A stretch of 64,000 bases of DNA, taken from Pseudothioclava sp033100795 (GTDB lineage Bacteria > Pseudomonadota > Alphaproteobacteria > Rhodobacterales > Rhodobacteraceae). The stretch's first letter is position 1; every line of letters begins with the position of its first letter. Location: assembly GCF_033100795.1 (NCBI RefSeq), contig NZ_JAWLVI010000002.1:62001-126000 (forward strand), read 5' to 3'. Of this stretch, positions 25,173 to 34,532 are shown in pieces. Made by a program: the position numbers and the translations under genes. The notes under the pieces were generated by a model. The model worked only from the letters and a program-made list of their open reading frames with translations. It did no database searches and was not told where the DNA came from.

Positions 25173-26860
25173 GCCCCCAGATCTTCGACCGAGAGCGCAT
25201 AAAGCCCGTCCGCGCCCTGTTGCGCCTCGACAAGCGCCGAAGCGTATTGTGGCAACAGGCGACGAATGTAGACCGCTGCAAGCCGTTCGCGAGCCGAACC
25301 GGACCCGGCGGCGATAGCCGCGCGCAGGTGGAAATGCGCACCAAGCACGCGCGCAAACGCCTTCAGGTAAGGCACGGCACCGGCGAAACGGTCTTGCATG
25401 TCCTTGGTGACCATCTCTTCGGTCGCTTCACGCAGGGTTTCTGCCGCCGCCCAGACATCCTCGGCCAGTTCGGGCAACACCTCGCGTGCCGATTTCGCCT
25501 CGTCCTCGACCTCTTGCAGAAGGGCGCAAGCCACCTTGCCGCCATCCATCATCTTGCGGCCCACAAGGTCCATCGCCTGAATCCCGTTGGTGCCCTCGTA
25601 GATCGCTGTGATGCGCGCGTCGCGCAGGTATTGCGCGGCCCCCGTTTCCTCGATGAAGCCCATGCCGCCGTGAACCTGCACGCCCTCGCCCGCGGCCCAG
25701 ATACCCATATCGGTGCCGAACGCCTTGGCAATCGGCGTCAGAAGCGCGGCGCGTGCGGACCAGTCGGCCTCGCCGGTTGCGCGCCCCATATCAAGCGCCA
25801 CCGCACAGGCCAGCGCGACCGAGCGCGCAGCAAAAATATCGGCCTTCATCGTCGCCAGCATCCGGCGCACATCTGCGTGTTCGATGATCGGGGTGAACTG
25901 CACCCGCTCCTGCGCATATTCCAGCGCCTTCTGATAGGCAGCTTCGGCCACACCGATCCCCTGCACCCCCACATTCAGGCGCGCGTTGTTCATCATGGTG
26001 AACATCGCAGCCATGCCCTTATGCGGCTCGCCAACCAGCCAGCCGGTCGCACCCTCAAAGCTCATGACACAGGTGGGCGATCCGTGGATGCCCAGCTTAT
26101 GCTCCAGCGACACAACCTTCAGACTGTTGGCCACACCCGGATTACCATTGGCGTCCGGGATCAGTTTGGGCACCATGAACAGCGAGATCCCCTTGGTGCC
26201 AGCACCCCCATCGGGCAGACGTGCAAGAACCAGATGGCAGACGTTCGACACGCAATCGTTGTCGCCCCATGTGATAAAAATCTTCTGGCCGGTCACTGCG
26301 TAGGTGCCGTCGCCATTGGGCTCTGCCTTGGTGCGAAGCGCCCCCACGTCCGAACCCGCCTGCGGCTCGGTCAGGTTCATCGTGCCCGACCATTCGCCCG
26401 AGGTAAGTTTCGGCAGGTAGAGCTCTTTGAGTTCGTCTGAGGCGTGATGCTCCAGCGCCTCGATTTGGCCCTGCGTCAGAAGCGGGTTCAGTTGCAGCGC
26501 AAGGTTCGCCCCCGAGAGCATATCATTGACCGCCACGTTAAGCGCTTGCGGCAAGCCCATCCCGCCATATTCAGGGTCCGCCGCCATGCCGACCCAGCCA
26601 CCTTCGGCAATTGCCGCAAAGGCCTCTTTGAAGCCGGGCGAGGAGCGCACAACGCCGTTCTCAAGCTTTGCCGGCGTCAGGTCGCCGTCACGGTTGGTGG
26701 GCGCGATCACCTCGTCGCACATCCGGCCCGCTTCGGTCAGGATGGCTTCGACGGTTTCGGGCGTCGCTTCGGCAAAAAGTTCGGTCGCGGATACCGGCGC
26801 CAGCGGCACTACATGGTCCAGAATGAAACGGATCTCGGCGCTCGGCGAACGATATGGCAT
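25169..26860 (-). CDS. Acyl-CoA dehydrogenase, DmdC-like
   Basis: The 563-residue protein is an FAD-dependent acyl-CoA dehydrogenase with an extra C-terminal domain. Features are the FAD-contacting TEPQAGSDVGALRTKA and GQKIFITWGDND, the EGVQVHGGMGFIEETGAAQY segment and the catalytic-region motif AIYEGTNGIQAMDL. The N-terminus MPYRSPSAEIRFILDHV and the overall length resemble the 3-methylmercaptopropionyl-CoA dehydrogenase (DmdC) group, which acts in DMSP demethylation in roseobacters; many members of this group are not proven for that substrate. Electrons would pass by ETF to the ETF-QO encoded nearby. The ATG at 26860 follows GGGAGAGACCC. Confidence 0.9.
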   Translation of the reverse strand: MPYRSPSAEIRFILDHVVPLAPVSATELFAEATPETVEAILTEAGRMCDEVIAPTNRDGDLTPAKLENGVVRSSPGFKEAFAAIAEGGWVGMAADPEYGGMGLPQALNVAVNDMLSGANLALQLNPLLTQGQIEALEHHASDELKELYLPKLTSGEWSGTMNLTEPQAGSDVGALRTKAEPNGDGTYAVTGQKIFITWGDNDCVSNVCHLVLARLPDGGAGTKGISLFMVPKLIPDANGNPGVANSLKVVSLEHKLGIHGSPTCVMSFEGATGWLVGEPHKGMAAMFTMMNNARLNVGVQGIGVAEAAYQKALEYAQERVQFTPIIEHADVRRMLATMKADIFAARSVALACAVALDMGRATGEADWSARAALLTPIAKAFGTDMGIWAAGEGVQVHGGMGFIEETGAAQYLRDARITAIYEGTNGIQAMDLVGRKMMDGGKVACALLQEVEDEAKSAREVLPELAEDVWAAAETLREATEEMVTKDMQDRFAGAVPYLKAFARVLGAHFHLRAAIAAGSGSARERLAAVYIRRLLPQYASALVEAQQGADGLYALSVEDLGA

Positions 26861-26982
26861 GGGTCTCTCCCTTTCGCGCGCCTTGGCAAAACCCTTGCCC
26901 GCGCGTATGTCCTGTCTAATTCCCGGCCAAGTTACCGCAAGGTCACGGCACCTCAACTCAAACGCTGCGTCACGAAATGCCG

Positions 26983-27945
26983 ATGGACCAAGAAACCGAA
27001 ATGCTAGCGCCCGATGCTGCCGGATATGCCCGCGCGGCGGCTCTGCTCGCGCAAGGTGAACTGGTCGCCTTCCCGACCGAGACGGTTTACGGGCTTGGCG
27101 GGGATGCGCGCAACGATCACGCGGTTGCGTCGATTTTCGCCGCCAAGGGGCGCCCGCATTTCAACCCGCTGATCGTGCATCTTCCATCGTTGGACGAGGC
27201 CGAAAAGATTGCCGTTTTCGATACGCAAGCGCGAGAGCTGGCCGCACGTTTCTGGCCCGGTCCGCTGACGCTGGTTTTGCCGCTGCGCCCCGAGGCAGGG
27301 ATTTCGCATCTGGTTTCGGCAGGGCTTGAGACCGTCGCGATCCGCTTGCCTGCCCATCCGGTCGCCCGCGCGCTGCTGGCGGCCTTTGGCGGGCCTGTTG
27401 CGGCGCCCTCGGCCAACCCGTCGGGCAAGATCAGCCCGACAAGCGCGGCCCATGTGGCCGAGGGGCTTTCAGGCCGGATCGCCGCCGTTCTGGATGGCGG
27501 CGCCTGCGGCGTGGGGCTGGAATCGACGATCCTATCGCTTGCGCCGACCCTGTTGCTGCGCCCCGGTGGCCTGCCCGCCGAAGAAATCGAGGCCGTTCTT
27601 GGTCATTCTCTGGAAACCGGAGGGAACGCCGCCAAGCCGAACGCACCAGGGCAGTTGACCTCGCATTACGCGCCCGGTGCTTCGGTGCGCCTTGAGGCCA
27701 TGGCCCCCGCGCCCGATGAGGTCTGGATCGGCTTTGGCCCGGACAGTGCGGGGTCGGACCTGAACCTCTCGGAAAGCGGCGATCTGGTCGAGGCGGCAGC
27801 AAACCTTTTTGCGCATCTGCGCCGCGCGGACCGGATTGCGACCGAGCGTGGCGCGACGGGCATCGCCGTCGCCCCCATCCCCGAGCGCGAGCTTGGCCGC
27901 GCGATCAACGACCGCCTGCGCCGCGCCGCCGCGCCAAGGGGCTAA
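26983..27945 (+). CDS. L-threonylcarbamoyladenylate synthase (long Sua5 form)
   Basis: This enzyme makes threonylcarbamoyl-AMP from threonine, bicarbonate and ATP, the first step of t6A37 modification of ANN-decoding tRNAs. The 320-residue protein has the YrdC domain (LVAFPTETVYGLGGDAR near residues 25-42, KGRPHFNPLIVH, PSANPSGKISPT) and the C-terminal Sua5 domain joined by the linker APGQLTSHYAPG. I use the ATG at 26983 by family similarity; ATGs at 26977 and 27001 are alternatives, and none has a clear ribosome site. Confidence 0.92.
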   Translation: MDQETEMLAPDAAGYARAAALLAQGELVAFPTETVYGLGGDARNDHAVASIFAAKGRPHFNPLIVHLPSLDEAEKIAVFDTQARELAARFWPGPLTLVLPLRPEAGISHLVSAGLETVAIRLPAHPVARALLAAFGGPVAAPSANPSGKISPTSAAHVAEGLSGRIAAVLDGGACGVGLESTILSLAPTLLLRPGGLPAEEIEAVLGHSLETGGNAAKPNAPGQLTSHYAPGASVRLEAMAPAPDEVWIGFGPDSAGSDLNLSESGDLVEAAANLFAHLRRADRIATERGATGIAVAPIPERELGRAINDRLRRAAAPRG

Positions 27946-27946
27946 T

Positions 27947-28522
27947 TCAGGCGTGGCCCGCCGCCGAAGACAGGGTGCGCGGGTCAATCCCCATCGCATT
28001 CAGCGCGCGGGTCCACTTGGTCGTATATTCGCGGCCAAGCGCGATTTCCGCATCACTTTCGGCAATCAGCCAGCCGTTTGCCAAAATCTCGTCCTCAAGC
28101 TGCCCCGGCCCCCAGCCCGAATAGCCCAAAGCCAGCAAGGACCGCTCCGGCCCCATACCAGCGGCAATATCGACCAGAATATCGCGTGTCGCGGTCATCG
28201 ACAGCTCGGGCGTCACGCCCATCGCCTCGTTCTCGCCCTGCCAATCGGGCGAATGGAGCACAAAGCCCCGCCCCGTCTCGACCGGACCACCAAACAGGAT
28301 CGCCCGCTTTTCGGGCTTATCGCTCACCGTCACGGCGATCCCGAGTTGCGCGAACAGATCGTCCAGACCCGGCTCGGGCAACGGCTTATTCACGATAAGC
28401 CCCATCGCGCCCTCGGGCGAATGCGCGCAGATAAGCACGACCGAGTGCTCGAATCGCGGATCCCCCATGCCAGGCATCGCGACCAGAAGCTTTCCGGTCA
28501 GGTCCATTGCTGCATCGCTCAT
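27947..28522 (-). CDS. YqgE/AlgH family protein (UPF0301)
   Basis: The 191-residue product starts MSDAAMDLTGKLLVAMPGM and continues with DPRFEHSVVLICAHSPEGAMG, LFGGPVETGRGFVLH and YSGWGPGQLEDEI, all hallmarks of the YqgE/AlgH (DUF179) family. The fold is known from structures but the biochemical role is not. GAGGGACC lies before the ATG at 28522. Longer readings in this frame are not supported by the family. It converges with the Sua5 gene, with one base between stops. Confidence 0.92.
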   Translation of the reverse strand: MSDAAMDLTGKLLVAMPGMGDPRFEHSVVLICAHSPEGAMGLIVNKPLPEPGLDDLFAQLGIAVTVSDKPEKRAILFGGPVETGRGFVLHSPDWQGENEAMGVTPELSMTATRDILVDIAAGMGPERSLLALGYSGWGPGQLEDEILANGWLIAESDAEIALGREYTTKWTRALNAMGIDPRTLSSAAGHA

Positions 28523-28678
28523 CTGCGGTCCCTCGATCGGGCAGGCATTGCCCCTTCTCCTCAAAGTGGCGCGATGCGCGGGCAGGATCAAGGGTGCCGG
28601 TGTGGCATCTGTGCACAGGCCCGTGAAATGGCGCGTTTGTGACTTTGCGTTTTGCGTTGCAATGAGTATCCGGAACCC

Positions 28679-29539
28679 ATGAACCGCATATTTGCCAAAT
28701 CCATCCTCCTTGCGCTTCTTGCGCCGCTGGCGGCTCATGCCCAGACCGCGGAGATCGAGGTGACGATCCTGCCACCCCCGCCAGCGGAGCAAGATCTGGT
28801 CGCCGCGTCTTCGATGCCGCGCGGGATGGAGCGCGCCGAGCTACTGGACGGCTGGCAAACCGAAGACGGCGCCCGCATCGCGGCTATCCGCATCGCGCTG
28901 GACGAGGGCTGGAAAACCTATTGGCGCAGCCCCGGCGAGGCAGGCATCCCGCCGCAGTTCAACTTTGCCGAATCGCAAAATGTGACCTCGGTGCAGGTGC
29001 GCTGGCCGCGTCCGGTGGTCTTTGAACAAAACGGGATGCGCACGGTCGGCTATCGCGACGAGGTCGTGCTGCCGATCGAGATCACGCCGATTGACCCCTC
29101 GCAGCCTGTTGCTCTGTCTGCCGACCTTGATTTCGGCATTTGCCACGATGTCTGCGTGCCGGTGTCGGTCGAGGTGACGGCAGATCTGCAAGGTCCGGGG
29201 CTGCTGAATGAACCCACAATCATGGGCGCGCTAAGCAGCCAGCCACAAATCACCACGCTTCCGGTTCTGTGCGAGATCGAACCGATTTCGGACGGGGTGC
29301 GGGTGACGGCGCGCATCCCTCTGGCCGCCGACGCGCCCGAACCGCTGCCCGTGTTCGAACTGGCCTCGGCTCCCGTCTGGGTCTCAGAGGCGGTGTCGCA
29401 CCGCGAGGGCGATATGCTGGTGTCGATGGCCGAGTTTGTGCCGGACGAGGCCGCGCCCTTCGCGCTTGACCCGCAAGACCTGCGGATCACGCTTCTGGAT
29501 GGCGCCTCGGCGTTTGAGATCGACGGCTGCGAGGACTGA
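28679..29539 (+). CDS. Secreted DsbD-alpha-domain-like protein
   Basis: The 286-residue protein has a signal peptide (MNRIFAKSILLALLAPLAAHAQ, cleavage near 22) and a beta-rich domain resembling the N-terminal alpha domain of DsbD/ScsB. A DsbD-type cysteine pair occurs in DFGICHDVCVPVSVEV. Two further cysteines, in PVLCEIEP and DGCED at the C-terminus, could form another disulfide. DsbD normally continues into a membrane domain and a thioredoxin domain; both are absent, so this is a stand-alone periplasmic redox or chaperone protein. The start at 28679 has only a weak ribosome site. The RND pump gene converges with it, their stop codons directly adjoining. Confidence 0.8.
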   Translation: MNRIFAKSILLALLAPLAAHAQTAEIEVTILPPPPAEQDLVAASSMPRGMERAELLDGWQTEDGARIAAIRIALDEGWKTYWRSPGEAGIPPQFNFAESQNVTSVQVRWPRPVVFEQNGMRTVGYRDEVVLPIEITPIDPSQPVALSADLDFGICHDVCVPVSVEVTADLQGPGLLNEPTIMGALSSQPQITTLPVLCEIEPISDGVRVTARIPLAADAPEPLPVFELASAPVWVSEAVSHREGDMLVSMAEFVPDEAAPFALDPQDLRITLLDGASAFEIDGCED

Positions 29540-32500
29540 TCAGAGCTGCGGCGGCAGGTGGCGCACATGCCCGCGCAGGATACGCGGCGCAAGCATCCCT
29601 GCCCCCAGAACGATCATCGCGGAAATCAGCGCAAACCCCGCCAGCGCCTCCATCGGCGCCCCCCCCGTCCACAAGGCCCGTCCGATTGTCGCGGCAAAGC
29701 CGATCATCAGCAGCCCCGCGACCGACGCCAGAACTCCGCGCAACCCCGGCACCCGAAGCCCGTGGCGAACGGCGGTAATCTGGCGCGCGAAATCAAGCTG
29801 GATCGCCAGCAGCGCAGGCACGACCAGCAGCACGATCACCATCCCGAAGCCCAGACCATAGACCAGCGTAATCACCGTGGATTTCAGGAACAGCGCCGCG
29901 CTCGAGCTTTCGTAGAGCAAAGGCAAAAGGCCCAGAACCGTGGTCAGCGTGGTCAACATCACAGGCCGCAGCCTGTCCGCCACCGCATCCACAATCGCCG
30001 GAACCAGCCCGCGCTTGACCGCGTATTCATCTACCGTCGAGATCAGCACAATCGCGTCGTTGATGATGATCCCCGACATACCGATCCCGCCCACAACGGC
30101 AAACATCGACAGCGGCATCGCCCAGATATAATGCCCCCAGATCGCGCCGATCAGACCAAAGGGGATCACCGACATCACGACAATCGGCCGCGTCCAGCTT
30201 GCGAAAATCCACGCCAGCACGATGTAAATCCCGATCAGGCACAGAACGAGGCCGGTGATCGCATCTGCCATGAACTCGCGCTCCTGCTCGGCCGCGCCGG
30301 AAAGCTGCCAGACGACGCCGTGCTCCTCGGCGATGCGGGGAAGGGTTTCCTCTTTGAGGATTTGCATGATCTGATTGGCGCGCTCGGGGTTGTCTTCGGA
30401 CAGGTTTGCCGTGACCTCGACCAGACGCAGCCCATTCTCGCGGCGGATCGTCGAGAACCCGGTTTCCGAGCGGATCGACACAATATCCGACAGCGGCACC
30501 CAGTTGCCAGTCGGTGTGCGCAGCTGCATCCGCTCCATGAAATCAGCGGCGCGTTCGGTCTCGGGAATTTCGACACGGATGGTTGCCGTGCGCACCCCGT
30601 CGGGGAAGCTTGCCGCCTCGGTCCCGTTTAGCCGCGCGCGCAATTCCCGCGCGAGCATATCGGTATCAAACCCAAGCGCTGCGCCCTGCGCCGTCAGATC
30701 AAGGATCAGCTCTTCCTTGTCATAGGCGAGGTTATCCTCGATGGCCGAGACCTCGGCAAAAGTGGCCAGTTCGGTTTTCAGCGCCTCGGCGGCCTGCTTC
30801 AGAACGCGGCTTTCCGCGCCCGAAAACTGCACATCAATCCCGTCCGTTGACGGGCCCATATTGAACCCGCGGAAGCTGATCTCCTCAAGCAACGGATGGC
30901 GCTTTGCCTCTTGTTGAAGCCGCGACACAAATTCCGAGCTGGAATAGGGTCGATAATCGGATTCGATCAGCTCGATCGAGATGCCTCCCAGAAGGTCCGT
31001 ATCCTTCCCGTCCGCCGAAGCCAGCGAGCGCGAGACCGATCCGCCGATCTGCCCAAGCGCGTGGATCACGGGGTTGGTGCCATATTCCGCCTCAAAGGAC
31101 TTGGCCACCGTTTCGGTCGCGATTTGCAACTCGCGCATCATCGCCTCGGTATCGGCGCGGCTTGCACCATCCAGCATTGCGAAAGCGCCGGACACGGTTG
31201 ACCGCTCGGGCGGATTAAAGAACCGCCACTGCACATCGCCCGACATCACCAGAGCGATCTGCGACAGGAACAGCGCCGCCACCCCCGCAACAACCGGATA
31301 GCGCGCGCGAATAACCAGCCGCGTCAGCGGGCGCATAAAGCGCGCGCGCACCCATTCCAGCCCTTGATTGACCTTGCGCGAGGGCCAGTCATACCACTTG
31401 TTATCCGCCGCACGGCTCAGCGCATGAGACATATGGTTCGGCAGGATCAGGAAGCACTCGATCAGCGAGGCCGAAAGCACCGCGATCACCGTCAGGGGAA
31501 TGTCGGTGATCATGTTGCCCATGCCGCCGCCGATCACCAGCAGCCCCGCAAAGGCAATCACCGTGGTCAGGGTCGAGGCAAAGACCGGCGCCGCCATCCG
31601 CCGCGCGCCATTCTCGGCCGCCAGCACCGGATGCTCGCCAAGGGATCTGGCGCGGAAGTCGGCGTGCTCGCCCACGACAATCGCATCATCGACCACGATC
31701 CCCAGCGTCAGGATCAGTGCGAACAGCGAGATCATGTTGATCGTCATGCCGCCCACATACATCACCGCCACGGCAGCCGCCATCGAGGTAGGTATCCCCA
31801 TCGCGACCCAGAACGCCGTGCGCGCATTGAGGAACATGAATAGCAATAGCAGCACCAGCGCCAACCCCATCGCCCCGTTGCCAAGCAACAGGTTCAACCG
31901 CTGCATGATCGCCTCGGAGCGTGTGCGCACCAGCGTAATCTCGGTGCCAGCGGGCAGCGTCGAGCGCATTTCGGCGGCGACGGCCTCGACCTTTTTCTGA
32001 AGCGCGATCGCGTCGCCCTGCGCCGAGCGCGCCACGTTGATCGCCATCGCCGGATTGGCACCAACATAATAGGCGCGGTCGCGCTGCGGCCCCGTCACAC
32101 GCACGGCTGCCACATCGCCAACCGTCAGTTGCGAGCCGTCATCCTCGGTCCGCAACACCAGCGCAGCCACCTCGCGCGGGTCGCGACGTTCCTCGCCCGT
32201 GCGCACACGCGCGGCCCCGCCTGCCACATCACCTGCGGGCGAGGTATCGGCCTCGGCCGCGATCACAGCCACGATCTGCGAGAGCGTCACATCATGCGCG
32301 ATCATCGACAGCGTCGGCACCTCGACCATCACTTCGGGCGCGGCAATGCCCTGAACCGTCGTCCGCGTCACACCTTGGGCATAGAGCCGGACCACCAGTT
32401 CATCGGCGAGCCGCCCCAATTGCTCGGGCGCGATCGGTCCTTCGATCACCACATCGGTCACGGTATCGCGCCAGACCTTGCGCGTGACCTTCGGCTCTTC

Positions 32501-32917
32501 GGCGCCTTCGGGCAGATCACCGGCCAGCGTGATCGCATTCGCCACATCATCCACCGCGCGGCCCATATCCCAGCCGGTCTCGAACTCAAGCGTGATCGAG
32601 GCCGAACCTTCGCGCGCCCGGGACGAGCTTTGGTCAACCCCCTCGACGGTAATCAGCGACGGCTCCAGCACCTGCACAATCGCGCGGTCGATGTCTTCGG
32701 CCCCCGCACCATCCCATGCGACCGAAACCTCGACCTCTTCGACCACGTTATCGGGGAAAAACTGCGCGCGCAGACGGGGCGCAAAAGCCGCCCCCAGACA
32801 CAGCAGCACGATAAGCACGATATTCGCCAGCGTCGCGTGGCGCGTGAACAGACCGATTAGCCCCTGCGCAGGCGGCAGATCGGCATCGCGTTCTTCGCGG
32901 GTGGTGCGAAAGCCCAT
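29540..32917 (-). CDS. RND-family efflux permease
   Basis: This 1125-residue inner-membrane pump has the RND layout: one N-terminal helix (near residues 30-50), a large periplasmic loop, a cluster of helices, a second loop and a final helix cluster. The proton-relay aspartate pair is visible in LGIVVDDAIVVGEH of the fourth helix. Lack of the HME signature and the overall type suggest export of small hydrophobic molecules, not metal ions. It is partnered by the adaptor gene three bases upstream; GGAGG lies seven bases before the ATG. No outer-membrane factor gene is adjacent, so a TolC from elsewhere is presumably used. Confidence 0.92.
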   Translation of the reverse strand: MGFRTTREERDADLPPAQGLIGLFTRHATLANIVLIVLLCLGAAFAPRLRAQFFPDNVVEEVEVSVAWDGAGAEDIDRAIVQVLEPSLITVEGVDQSSSRAREGSASITLEFETGWDMGRAVDDVANAITLAGDLPEGAEEPKVTRKVWRDTVTDVVIEGPIAPEQLGRLADELVVRLYAQGVTRTTVQGIAAPEVMVEVPTLSMIAHDVTLSQIVAVIAAEADTSPAGDVAGGAARVRTGEERRDPREVAALVLRTEDDGSQLTVGDVAAVRVTGPQRDRAYYVGANPAMAINVARSAQGDAIALQKKVEAVAAEMRSTLPAGTEITLVRTRSEAIMQRLNLLLGNGAMGLALVLLLLFMFLNARTAFWVAMGIPTSMAAAVAVMYVGGMTINMISLFALILTLGIVVDDAIVVGEHADFRARSLGEHPVLAAENGARRMAAPVFASTLTTVIAFAGLLVIGGGMGNMITDIPLTVIAVLSASLIECFLILPNHMSHALSRAADNKWYDWPSRKVNQGLEWVRARFMRPLTRLVIRARYPVVAGVAALFLSQIALVMSGDVQWRFFNPPERSTVSGAFAMLDGASRADTEAMMRELQIATETVAKSFEAEYGTNPVIHALGQIGGSVSRSLASADGKDTDLLGGISIELIESDYRPYSSSEFVSRLQQEAKRHPLLEEISFRGFNMGPSTDGIDVQFSGAESRVLKQAAEALKTELATFAEVSAIEDNLAYDKEELILDLTAQGAALGFDTDMLARELRARLNGTEAASFPDGVRTATIRVEIPETERAADFMERMQLRTPTGNWVPLSDIVSIRSETGFSTIRRENGLRLVEVTANLSEDNPERANQIMQILKEETLPRIAEEHGVVWQLSGAAEQEREFMADAITGLVLCLIGIYIVLAWIFASWTRPIVVMSVIPFGLIGAIWGHYIWAMPLSMFAVVGGIGMSGIIINDAIVLISTVDEYAVKRGLVPAIVDAVADRLRPVMLTTLTTVLGLLPLLYESSSAALFLKSTVITLVYGLGFGMVIVLLVVPALLAIQLDFARQITAVRHGLRVPGLRGVLASVAGLLMIGFAATIGRALWTGGAPMEALAGFALISAMIVLGAGMLAPRILRGHVRHLPPQL

Positions 32918-32920
32918 CGC

Positions 32921-34381
32921 TTAGCCTCCGATCCGCTGCTCAAGCTGCGCCACCACATCGGCGGGCACCTTGTCTTCGGCCAGTTGGGTCAGCAGGGATT
33001 TCTTGCGCTCTTCGGGCATCCGCGTGTTGCCCTCGACAAAGGCGATCAGGCGCGCGCGGCGCTCGGGGTCGAGTTCGATCATTTCAGGGCCGGCAGAGAC
33101 CGCCTCGGCGCCCGCCCGCATCGGGCGCAGCTTGATCCCCTCGCCCAGAAGCGGTGTGCGTTCGGCCACGATCTCGGTTCCTGCGGGCAGATCGGCGCGA
33201 ATGATGACCGCGTCGCCCTGACGGCGCAGCACGGTAACAGGCGCCTCGCGCAGGCGGCTGTCGTCGGCCAGCATCAGAACATTGCCGCCCGCATCCACGG
33301 CAGAGGCCGGCACCTGCGCCACGTTTTGCAACTCCGGCTCGTTCAGGCGCAGCGTCACGAAGTCACCGGGGCGCAGCGCGCCAGCGCCATCTGTCACACG
33401 CGCATAAAGCACGCGTCCCGTCAGCCCGTTTTCCACCGCAGCACCTGCCCGCATCAGGCGCGCGGTCGCCGGAATCGCCACTCCTTCGCTTTTCAGATAG
33501 ACCTGCATTTCGGCTTCGATCAGATCTCCCCGCGCATCCAGAAGCCGTGAGAATTGGTTGGTGGAGACGCGAAACGCGACCTCAAGCGCCGCGGGATCAA
33601 TCAGATCAGCCAGCTTTTCATTACCAGACACCAGCCCGCCCGACACAGCCCCCACGCCGGACAGCACCCCGTCAAACCCGGCACGGATTTCGGTTTCGGC
33701 CAGTTCACGCTCGGCCTCGGACAAGGCAATCGTGGCACGACGCAATGCGTTTGCCGCCTGATCCTGCGCCGCCTCCGACGAGGAAAGCGCCGCGCGTTTG
33801 GTCAGCACAGCCTGCTCGGCCGAGGACAGAGTCAGCTCGGCGGCTTCGGTCGCAGCGTCCGTTCCCAGCCCGCGCTCATTCAACGCCAGTTGCCGGTCCA
33901 GCGCCTTTTGTTTGAGGTCGCGCTGGCGTTCCGCTGCGGCCAGATCGTCGGTCGCAATCACAAAGGACCGACCCGCCAAAGCCTGCGACGCCTCGGCCTC
34001 GGCCAAAGAGGCCGCAGCAGAATCGCGCGCGGCCTTGGCCTCGGTCGGGTCCAGCTTGACCAGTAGTTCACCCGCTTTCACCGTGCCACCGTCAACAAAG
34101 GCCGGAGAAAGCTGAACAATTGTGCCGGCCCGCGTGGCCCGCAGCTCAAGCTGGCGCAGCCCCGTCACCTCGCCATAGGCCGTCAGAACCGGCACGACAG
34201 GCCCATAGTCCAGCGCCAGAACCGTTGCGGCAAACACCCTTTCAGCCGCCATACGCGCGCCCGGCGCATTAGCCTCACGCGCGGCAATGGCCGAGCGGAT
34301 CGTATAGCCCCCCGCCACCAGCAGCCCAACGGTCAGGGCCAACAAGAACAGTCCGGTCAGGCTGCGGGTCAGAAAGCGCAT
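32921..34381 (-). CDS. RND efflux periplasmic adaptor (HlyD/MFP family)
   Basis: The 486-residue adaptor has one N-terminal membrane anchor (about residues 9-30), a lipoyl half-motif, a long helical hairpin (roughly 120-240, with repeated Ala and Glu heptads) and beta-barrel and membrane-proximal domains. It should link the RND pump to an outer-membrane channel. A helical C-terminal tail of about 50 residues (from MIELDPERRARLIAFVEG) is longer than in MexA-type adaptors. AAGGACATATC precedes the ATG. It forms an operon with the pump gene, three bases downstream. Confidence 0.9.
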   Translation of the reverse strand: MRFLTRSLTGLFLLALTVGLLVAGGYTIRSAIAAREANAPGARMAAERVFAATVLALDYGPVVPVLTAYGEVTGLRQLELRATRAGTIVQLSPAFVDGGTVKAGELLVKLDPTEAKAARDSAAASLAEAEASQALAGRSFVIATDDLAAAERQRDLKQKALDRQLALNERGLGTDAATEAAELTLSSAEQAVLTKRAALSSSEAAQDQAANALRRATIALSEAERELAETEIRAGFDGVLSGVGAVSGGLVSGNEKLADLIDPAALEVAFRVSTNQFSRLLDARGDLIEAEMQVYLKSEGVAIPATARLMRAGAAVENGLTGRVLYARVTDGAGALRPGDFVTLRLNEPELQNVAQVPASAVDAGGNVLMLADDSRLREAPVTVLRRQGDAVIIRADLPAGTEIVAERTPLLGEGIKLRPMRAGAEAVSAGPEMIELDPERRARLIAFVEGNTRMPEERKKSLLTQLAEDKVPADVVAQLEQRIGG

Positions 34382-34532
34382 GATATGTCCTTGGATCGGC
34401 GGTCGAATGATTGGCTCAAGTGTAGTCGTCGGAACGCGCCCGCCAAGTGATTAAATGGCGGTTTTAAACTCTCATACGCGGCGAAAGGTCACTTCCGGCG
34501 CATCTCACGGAAAATTCACTGAAAACTTTGGG

